From contig JAICSB010000073.1 in the NCBI GenBank assembly GCA_025937115.1, positions 1 to 10,635 of the forward strand: DNA of 10,635 nt, written 5' to 3'. Under the pieces are notes generated by a model that saw nothing but the letters and a program-made list of their open reading frames with translations, had not been told where the DNA came from and did no database searches. A program made the translations under genes and the position numbers. Below, piece by piece: positions 6,964-10,635 of this stretch (positions are counted from its first letter, which is position 1; each line of letters opens with the position of its first letter). This DNA comes from Pseudonocardiaceae bacterium. GTDB taxonomy: Bacteria; Actinomycetota; Actinomycetes; Mycobacteriales; Pseudonocardiaceae.

Positions 6964-7158
6964 ATGGGCCGGAGTGGTTGGAGTGGCCCGACCGAAGTCC
7001 TCGATTTGCAGATGTTTGCTGGGCTCACAAACCCGGAGAAGCCCCCGCCGGACTCGCCCCTCGGCCCGGCGGCGCCGCGCCGCGGCGGTACAGCCCCCAG
7101 GTTCCGCCGCGGCGCGGCCACCCAATCCACGATCATCGATAGTCCTGCCGCGTTGTGA
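6964..7158 (+). CDS. Doubtful 64-residue ORF in the operon leader
   Basis: The frame starts at ATG with AAAGGG six bases upstream and encodes MGRSGWSGPTEVLDLQ, then a Pro/Gly/Arg-rich tail. In favour: a usable ribosome binding site, a lack of rare codons, and G or C at about three quarters of third positions, near what a local gene would show. Against: no recognised family, and its second half (codons about 37-52) is made by a perfect 15-bp inverted repeat, which alone would create such a Pro/Arg/Gly stretch. It could be a leader peptide, a small secreted or modified peptide, or chance. No function is assigned. Confidence 0.3.
   Translation: MGRSGWSGPTEVLDLQMFAGLTNPEKPPPDSPLGPAAPRRGGTAPRFRRGAATQSTIIDSPAAL
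6966..6989 (+). repeat. Small hairpin with an internal direct repeat
   Basis: GGGCC (6966-6970) pairs with GGCCC (6985-6989). The span between contains the direct repeat GGAGTGG at 6971-6977 and 6980-6986, whose second copy runs into the right arm. It is one of three consecutive hairpins in the leader; another is GGGCT (7021-7025) with AGCCC (7040-7044). Confidence 0.35.
7074..7118. repeat. Perfect 15-bp GC-only inverted repeat with a 15-nt loop
   Basis: GCCGCGCCGCGGCGG (7074-7088) is the exact reverse complement of 7104-7118, around the loop TACAGCCCCCAGGTT. Every stem pair is G-C, so as RNA or cruciform DNA it would be very stable. It lies about 200 nt upstream of the deaminase gene. No U-run follows, so it is not a standard intrinsic terminator; an attenuator, RNA-stability element or ferredoxin-transcript block is possible. 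Confidence 0.75.
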
Positions 7159-7164
7159 TACAGG

Positions 7165-7170
7165 TAAATT
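7165..7170 (+). promoter_or_regulatory. Candidate -10 element for the deaminase operon
   Basis: TAAATT fits TANNNT, lies in an AT-richer patch, and would start transcription near 7177, just ahead of the GGAG at 7178-7181 that serves the 42-codon ORF. No -35 was recognised. A second TANNNT, TATTCT at 7287-7292, could instead drive the deaminase directly. If either is used, the strong hairpin at 7074-7118 would be outside the transcript. Confidence 0.28.
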
Positions 7171-7189
7171 CGACGATGGAGAAAGTGGT

Positions 7190-7318
7190 ATGATGGTGCG
7201 TCGAGAGCGCGCGTCGATGCAATTATTGTTGGTTCCAACGCAATTCGCCCGGGCTGCGCGGACTGGGAAATTTCGCGATGTCGTCCTATTCTGCTATTTC
7301 GCCGCAGGCGTCCGATGA
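7190..7318 (+). CDS. 42-residue upstream ORF overlapping the deaminase start
   Basis: The frame opens with ATGATG, has GGAG eight bases upstream, and ends with a TGA that overlaps the deaminase ATG (ATGA). The product begins MMVRRERASMQLLLVP and ends LFCYFAAGVR: a basic start, then a mildly hydrophobic end, with no recognised family. The 4-nt overlap, good ribosome binding site and poor site of the deaminase suggest it may act mainly by delivering ribosomes to the next gene. Against a real protein: it is short and third-position GC is lower than in the neighbours. It is adjacent to the two following genes, which overlap in the same way. Confidence 0.4.
   Translation: MMVRRERASMQLLLVPTQFARAARTGKFRDVVLFCYFAAGVR
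7221..7245. repeat. Inverted repeat inside the upstream ORF
   Basis: GTTGG (7228-7232) and CCAAC (7235-7239) pair around TT, with outer AATT arms at 7221-7224 and 7242-7245. The outer and inner arms are offset by one base. The dyad is AT-richer than its surroundings and lies about 75 nt before the deaminase start, a plausible operator position. Confidence 0.4.
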
Positions 7319-7776
7319 GCGAACCCACCACCGACCAGGACTGCGAGTATCTGCAGCGCGCGATTGAGCTCGCGCAACGTTGTCCACCGTCGACAACAGC
7401 GTTCTCGGTGGGCGCGGTGATCGTCGAAGCACACGATGCGGTGCTCGCTACGGGGTACTCGCGCGAGGCCGATCCCCGCGACCATGCCGAGGAGGCTGCG
7501 CTCGGCAAGCTCGCACCCGATGACCGCCGCTTGGACGGAGCCACCATCTACAGTTCGCTCGAACCGTGCAGCACCCGCGCCTCCCGGCCGCACAGCTGCA
7601 CTGAGCTGATTCTGGCCACCTCGATCTCGCGGATCGTCTTCGCGTGGCGTGAGCCCGATCTGTTCGTCGACTGCCAGGGCGCCGAACTTCTCCGCGCGGC
7701 TGGTCGCCACGTCGTGGAGGTGCCCGATCTCGCCCATCTGGTCCGTCGCACCAACGGCCACTTGCTCCGCTCGTGA
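7315..7776 (+). CDS. Free-standing RibD-type zinc-dependent deaminase
   Basis: A 153-residue cytoplasmic protein of the cytidine deaminase fold. Seen: FSVGAVIV (30-37), H57-A58-E59 (zinc ligand and proton-shuttling Glu), and P84-C85 with the second Cys at 95. Nine residues between the two cysteines match the longer spacing in the RibD deaminase domain (PC-x8-C) rather than the PC-x2-C of cytidine or dCMP deaminases. Riboflavin-pathway RibD is usually fused to a reductase domain (about 360 residues); that domain is absent here. The substrate is thus likely an amino-pyrimidine or similar heterocycle, but which one cannot be told. The ATG overlaps the stop of the upstream ORF, with only a weak GCAGG ahead. 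Its stop overlaps the annotated start of the phosphatase gene, so the two are probably made together. Confidence 0.88.
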   Translation: MSEPTTDQDCEYLQRAIELAQRCPPSTTAFSVGAVIVEAHDAVLATGYSREADPRDHAEEAALGKLAPDDRRLDGATIYSSLEPCSTRASRPHSCTELILATSISRIVFAWREPDLFVDCQGAELLRAAGRHVVEVPDLAHLVRRTNGHLLRS

Positions 7777-7816
7777 GTGCGAAACAGTGTTATAGCACTC
7801 AATCCCACTCACGAGC
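7769..7816 (+). repeat. Perfect 11-bp inverted repeat over the deaminase/phosphatase junction
   Basis: GCTCGTGAGTG (7769-7779) is the exact reverse complement of CACTCACGAGC (7806-7816). The 26-nt interval contains a near-palindrome, AGTG (7786-7789) TTATAG CACT (7796-7799). The left arm contains the deaminase TGA and the annotated phosphatase GTG. Folding as mRNA would hide that start until a ribosome finishing the deaminase opens it. Confidence 0.65.
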
Positions 7817-9458
7817 TCGGTTGCTGCTCGGCCCGGTGCTGCGGCACGTCGGTACGACGACCGCGACAGTGTGGGTGCAGACGTCTCGACCGGCGCAGGT
7901 CGAGGTCCTGGGCTGCCGAGCATCGACGTTCACCGTGCGCGAGCAGCACTACGCGCTGGTGGAGATCAGCGGATTGGCGCCGGGTTCGGTCACGACATAC
8001 CAGGTGCACCTCGACGAGCAGTTGGCGTGGCCGCCGCCGGCCTCGCCGTGGCCGGACAGCCGGATCCGGACCAGGGGAAGTGGGGATCCGGTGCGGGTGG
8101 TGTTCTGTTCTTGCCGACGCGCCAAGCCCGATGACCCCAGATCGGCGGCCGCCGTGGGTCCGGATGCGCTGGACCTTTACGCCGTCCGGATGGCCACGAT
8201 GGCGCCGCGGGACTGGCCGGATGCGCTGCTGCTGCTCGGTGATCAGGTCTACGCCGACGACCCGACCCCGCAGACCCGGCGCTGGATGGACTCGCGCCGC
8301 GACACCACTGTCCCGCCTGGGTACGAGATGGCGGACTTCACCGAGTACGTCGCGCTGTACCTGGAAAGCTGGACGGATCCCCAGCTCCGGTGGCTGATGT
8401 CCACGGTACCCACCGCGATGATCTTCGATGACCACGATGTCCGGGACGACTGGAACACCTCGGCGGCGTGGCGGGACCGGATCACCGCCCAGCCCTGGTG
8501 GCCCGAACGAATCCGTGGCGCACTGGCCTCCTACTGGGTGTATCAACACATCGGCAACCTGTCCCCGCAGCAGCGCCTCGCCGACCCGACCTGGCGCGCC
8601 GTCCAGGACGCCAGCGGGGACGCCTGGCCAGCGCTACAGACGATGGCCGACGCCGGTGACGGTGACCCCGGATCGATCTGGTGGAGCTTTCGCTGGGACA
8701 TCGACGGGGTGCGACTGGTCGTGTTGGACACTCGCAGCGGCCGCAGATTGGCCGAGGGTCGGCGCGCGATTCTCGACGATGACGAGTTCGCCTGGGCGGA
8801 GCGTGCGGTCAGCGAAGACGCCCACCAGGCGGCACATGTGCTGATCGGCAGCTCGCTGCCGTGGCTGCTGGCGCCGGCGATCCATGACGTGCAGTCAGCC
8901 AATGCGGTGGCTTGCGCGCGCGGCAGCGCACTGGGCGAGCGCATCCGTCAGGCGCTCGACCTGGAGCACTGGGCGGCATTCGAGGACTCCTTCCACCGGC
9001 TCGCCGCGCTGCTGCGGCGGGTCGCGGCCGGTCCCCAAGCGCCTGCGACGATCAGCGTGCTGTCTGGCGACGTGCACCACAGCTACGTGGCACGTGCCGA
9101 GGTCGAGGGCTCGCCCGTTTACCAACTGGTGTCCTCGCCGATGCATCACCGCGTCCCGTGGTATGCCACTGTGGCGTTGCGGGTTGCCTGGTGGGGTCCG
9201 CTGGCCGCGGCGGTCCGTAGCGTGGTGCGCCGTGTCGGCGTAGCGGATCCGACGGTGTCCTGGCGACTGCTGCGCGGTCCGATTTTCGGCAACGCGGTGG
9301 CCGCGCTGACGTTTGCGGATCGCAGTGCCGCGCTCGTCTTCGAAAGGAGCGGGCCTAGCGGCCAGCTGGAACCGGTATCCCGGATCGAGCTGGCCGGTGT
9401 GTCAACGACTTGTCAAAGACCGGCAACAACTCCAAGGCAGGAGAGTGATCGGCGATGA
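7773..9458 (+). CDS. PhoD-like metallophosphatase, cytoplasmic
   Basis: A 561-residue protein of the alkaline phosphatase D family, which hydrolyses phosphate esters with a binuclear metal centre. An N-terminal beta-sandwich-like domain (about 17-100) opens LLLGPVLRHVG; the catalytic domain carries GDQVYAD (156-162), FDDHDVRDDWN (218-228) and SGDVHHSYV (431-439), which supply the metal-binding Asp and His residues. FCSCRR at 111-116 replaces the more common FGSCR. There is no signal peptide or Tat motif, unlike exported PhoD enzymes, so it probably acts inside the cell. The GTG start shares a GTGA with the deaminase stop and lacks a Shine-Dalgarno. Relatives I recall often start at LLLGP, so a TTG at 7821 is a real alternative that would leave the junction hairpin untranslated. 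Its stop overlaps the hydratase start by ATGA. The substrate is unknown. Confidence 0.9.
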   Translation: MSAKQCYSTQSHSRARLLLGPVLRHVGTTTATVWVQTSRPAQVEVLGCRASTFTVREQHYALVEISGLAPGSVTTYQVHLDEQLAWPPPASPWPDSRIRTRGSGDPVRVVFCSCRRAKPDDPRSAAAVGPDALDLYAVRMATMAPRDWPDALLLLGDQVYADDPTPQTRRWMDSRRDTTVPPGYEMADFTEYVALYLESWTDPQLRWLMSTVPTAMIFDDHDVRDDWNTSAAWRDRITAQPWWPERIRGALASYWVYQHIGNLSPQQRLADPTWRAVQDASGDAWPALQTMADAGDGDPGSIWWSFRWDIDGVRLVVLDTRSGRRLAEGRRAILDDDEFAWAERAVSEDAHQAAHVLIGSSLPWLLAPAIHDVQSANAVACARGSALGERIRQALDLEHWAAFEDSFHRLAALLRRVAAGPQAPATISVLSGDVHHSYVARAEVEGSPVYQLVSSPMHHRVPWYATVALRVAWWGPLAAAVRSVVRRVGVADPTVSWRLLRGPIFGNAVAALTFADRSAALVFERSGPSGQLEPVSRIELAGVSTTCQRPATTPRQESDRR

Positions 9459-9907
9459 GGGTTTTCACCGGAGCTGACGAGTTGCGCGCCGCGGCTGGTG
9501 AACAGCTGGGCGTGAGTGACTGGATGACCGTCGAACAGCAGCGCGTCAATGCGTTCGCTGACGCGACCGAGGATCACCAATGGATCCATATCGATCCGCA
9601 GCGCGCCGCCGCAGGCCCCTTTGGCGCCACTATCGCGCATGGGTTTCTCACCCTGTCGCTGTTGCCGCATCTGATCGACCAGACCTACCGGGTCGAGGGC
9701 ACCACAATGGTCATCAACTACGGGCTGAACAAGGTGCGTTTCCCCGCCCCGGTGCCGGTCGGGTCCAGCGTGCGCGCCGAGGTCGCGCTCGCGGAGGCAA
9801 CCGAGGTGACCGGCGGTCTGCAGCTAGTGGTGCGCGCCACGCTGCAGATCGAGGGCAACGCGAAGCCGGGTTGCGTGGCGGATTGGGTCACCCGGGTCTA
9901 CTTCTGA
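9455..9907 (+). CDS. htdZ: R-specific enoyl-CoA hydratase, MaoC family (Rv0130/HtdZ-like)
   Basis: A 150-residue single hot-dog protein. It matches M. tuberculosis Rv0130 in length and along most of its sequence as I recall it, including NAFADATEDHQWIHIDP, GPFGATIAHGF and INYGLNKVRFPAPVPVGS. The hydratase pair Asp40 and His45 is present at the same positions. Known: Rv0130 hydrates trans-2-enoyl-CoA to R-3-hydroxyacyl-CoA in fatty-acid metabolism, as a dimer in the cytoplasm. The ATG shares ATGA with the phosphatase stop; AGGAG lies 11 nt upstream, slightly far but usable. It is the last gene of the overlapped set, and its role beside a deaminase and a phosphatase is not obvious. Its 3' end overlaps the convergent acetyltransferase gene by 10 bp. 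Confidence 0.93.
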   Translation: MRVFTGADELRAAAGEQLGVSDWMTVEQQRVNAFADATEDHQWIHIDPQRAAAGPFGATIAHGFLTLSLLPHLIDQTYRVEGTTMVINYGLNKVRFPAPVPVGSSVRAEVALAEATEVTGGLQLVVRATLQIEGNAKPGCVADWVTRVYF

Positions 9908-10452
9908 CCCGCCGTCTGACAAGCCCGGGCGAGGTCGTCGGGTCGCAGCCGGAACACCTGCAGATGTGTCCCGTGGTACTTAGCACTCTCGCCGACCCAC
10001 TCCATCCCGATTCGCCGCGCGGTAGCCGCCGCCCGTGAGTTGTCCGGGTCGACTAATGCAAACAACTCGACCAATGAATGCTGGAAGGCCCAGTGCGCCA
10101 CCGCCCACGCGGCCTCGGTGATATAACCGCGGCCCCAATACTCCCGCGCCAGCTGGTAACCGATCTCGACGTCGGCCTCGGGCACGGGCATCGGCAGTAG
10201 GCTGATCCCGCCGACCAACGTGCCGCTGTCGCGCAGAGTCACCGCCCACCGGCCAGTTCCGGGGGTCATGTCGCTGCGTTCGGCGTCCCAGCGTTGCAGC
10301 ACCAAGTGCATGGAGGCCTCATCGGGGATGCGATCGATGTCGTGCAGCCACCGGGTGACGTCGTCGTGGCCGTAGATTTTCAGCGCTGCCTGCGCGTCAG
10401 TGGCCGACCAGTCGCGTAGCCGGATCCGGTCGGTATACAGCACCTCCACCAT
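9898..10452 (-). CDS. GNAT acetyltransferase, RimJ/RimL type
   Basis: A 184-residue cytoplasmic enzyme that would transfer an acetyl group from acetyl-CoA to an amine; the acceptor is unknown. It opens TDRIRLRDWSATDA, typical of the RimJ/RimL group. The acetyl-CoA loop is in EYWGRGYITEAA (104-115), and the C-terminal part has DPDNSRAAATARRIGM (135-150), with the conserved Asn-Ser followed by Arg and Gly. The ATG at 10452 is chosen because the family start fits there and TAGATT lies 7 nt upstream with no Shine-Dalgarno, suggesting leaderless translation. An in-frame ATG at 10524 would add an Arg/Ser-rich extension that overlaps the preceding gene. It follows the FAD oxidase gene by 46 nt on the same strand. 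Confidence 0.9.
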   Translation of the reverse strand: MVEVLYTDRIRLRDWSATDAQAALKIYGHDDVTRWLHDIDRIPDEASMHLVLQRWDAERSDMTPGTGRWAVTLRDSGTLVGGISLLPMPVPEADVEIGYQLAREYWGRGYITEAAWAVAHWAFQHSLVELFALVDPDNSRAAATARRIGMEWVGESAKYHGTHLQVFRLRPDDLARACQTAGQK

Positions 10453-10459
10453 GGATTGA

Positions 10460-10465
10460 AATCTA
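10460..10465 (-). promoter_or_regulatory. -10 element of a leaderless promoter for the acetyltransferase
   Basis: The minus strand reads TAGATT, then seven bases (TCAATCC), then the ATG at 10452. The TANNNT hexamer and 7-nt spacing match the exporter promoter at 5721-5726. It lies between the FAD oxidase stop and the acetyltransferase start, so the latter need not depend on the upstream gene. Confidence 0.5.
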
Positions 10466-10498
10466 CCCCGGCTCGATGTGTCCTGGCGGGTATCTCGG

Positions 10499-10635
10499 CT
10501 ACGATGCCGGCTTGATGTTCGCATTCATACGAAAGATGTTGTCCGGGTCGTAGCGTGCCTTGATCCCAGCCAACCGGTGGTATTTCGTCGGACCGTAGGC
10601 GGCTTGCACCCGATCCTGGTCATAGTCGGCCATGA
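10499..10635 (-). CDS. FAD-linked oxidase, berberine-bridge type, C-terminal fragment
   Basis: Only the last 45 codons are inside the window; the rest lies beyond the right edge. The tail contains [20 protein letters not shown] followed by [11 protein letters not shown], the characteristic ending of berberine-bridge-type FAD-dependent oxidases (typically YDPDNLFR followed by N-x-N-I). Known members bind FAD covalently through His or His/Cys and oxidise varied small molecules; neither the flavin site nor the substrate region is visible here. The TAG stop is 46 nt ahead of the acetyltransferase start on the same strand. Confidence 0.88.
   Translation of the reverse strand, partial: MADYDQDRVQAAYGPTKYHRLAGIKARYDPDNIFRMNANIKPAS

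Noticed and set aside
6909..7547. 212-codon minus-strand frame across the deaminase leader
   Set aside because: It overlaps a third of the well-supported deaminase gene, and its product shows no family features.
7781..7805. Near-palindrome AGTGTTATAGCACT as an operator on its own
   Set aside because: It lies inside the loop of the larger junction hairpin and overlaps coding sequence if the GTG start is right; it was kept as part of that element.
7777..8397. 206-codon plus-strand frame starting just after the deaminase stop
   Set aside because: It is an Arg/Ser/Trp-rich shadow of the phosphatase, whose own frame has all the catalytic motifs.
10453..10524. N-terminal extension of the acetyltransferase
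   Set aside because: The added 24 residues are Arg/Ser-rich, overlap the FAD oxidase stop region, and lie upstream of the leaderless -10.

Overview
The window looks like chromosomal DNA of a high-GC actinobacterium of the mycobacterial lineage (Mycobacteriales). This rests on protein recognition, not on any marker gene. The left edge encodes a Kgd-type 2-oxoglutarate decarboxylase with a fused succinyltransferase domain. Next to it is a fused double ABC exporter resembling M. tuberculosis Rv0194. The right half holds a P450-type ferredoxin with a mycobacterial cluster motif and a hydratase very like Rv0130 (HtdZ). Starts of the TANNNT-plus-7-nt leaderless kind, common in mycobacteria, are also present. 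No tRNA, rRNA, insertion sequence, CRISPR array or phage gene was seen.

Left block, 1-6202, all on the minus strand. Read in transcription order: a small Cys/His-rich protein (6202-5780), the ABC exporter (5713-1946), then the N-terminal half of kgd (1787 to the left edge). The exporter has its own apparent leaderless promoter, and kgd has a candidate promoter in its 158-bp upstream gap, so these may be separate transcription units.

Centre, 6203-7314, has little coding sequence. The 447-bp divergent gap 6203-6649 holds several small dyads and repeats but no convincing gene. A 63-residue ferredoxin follows at 6650-6841. After it comes a 473-bp stretch with a perfect 15-bp GC hairpin, a doubtful 64-codon ORF and a 42-codon ORF whose stop overlaps the next gene.

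Right block, 7190-9907, plus strand, is a tightly overlapped set: the 42-codon ORF, a free-standing RibD-type deaminase, a cytoplasmic PhoD-like metallophosphatase and an Rv0130-like R-specific enoyl hydratase. Each junction overlaps by 4 nt (ATGA, GTGA, ATGA). A perfect 11-bp inverted repeat spans the deaminase/phosphatase junction and encloses the annotated phosphatase start. A deaminase coupled to a phosphatase suggests successive steps on one nucleotide-like substrate, but no pathway can be named from sequence alone.

Right edge, minus strand: the C-terminal end of a berberine-bridge-type FAD oxidase, then a GNAT acetyltransferase with a second apparent leaderless start. The GNAT gene converges on the hydratase gene with a 10-bp tail overlap. 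The most interesting features are the overlapped deaminase-phosphatase operon with its structured leader and junction hairpin, and the catalytic asymmetry of the ABC exporter.
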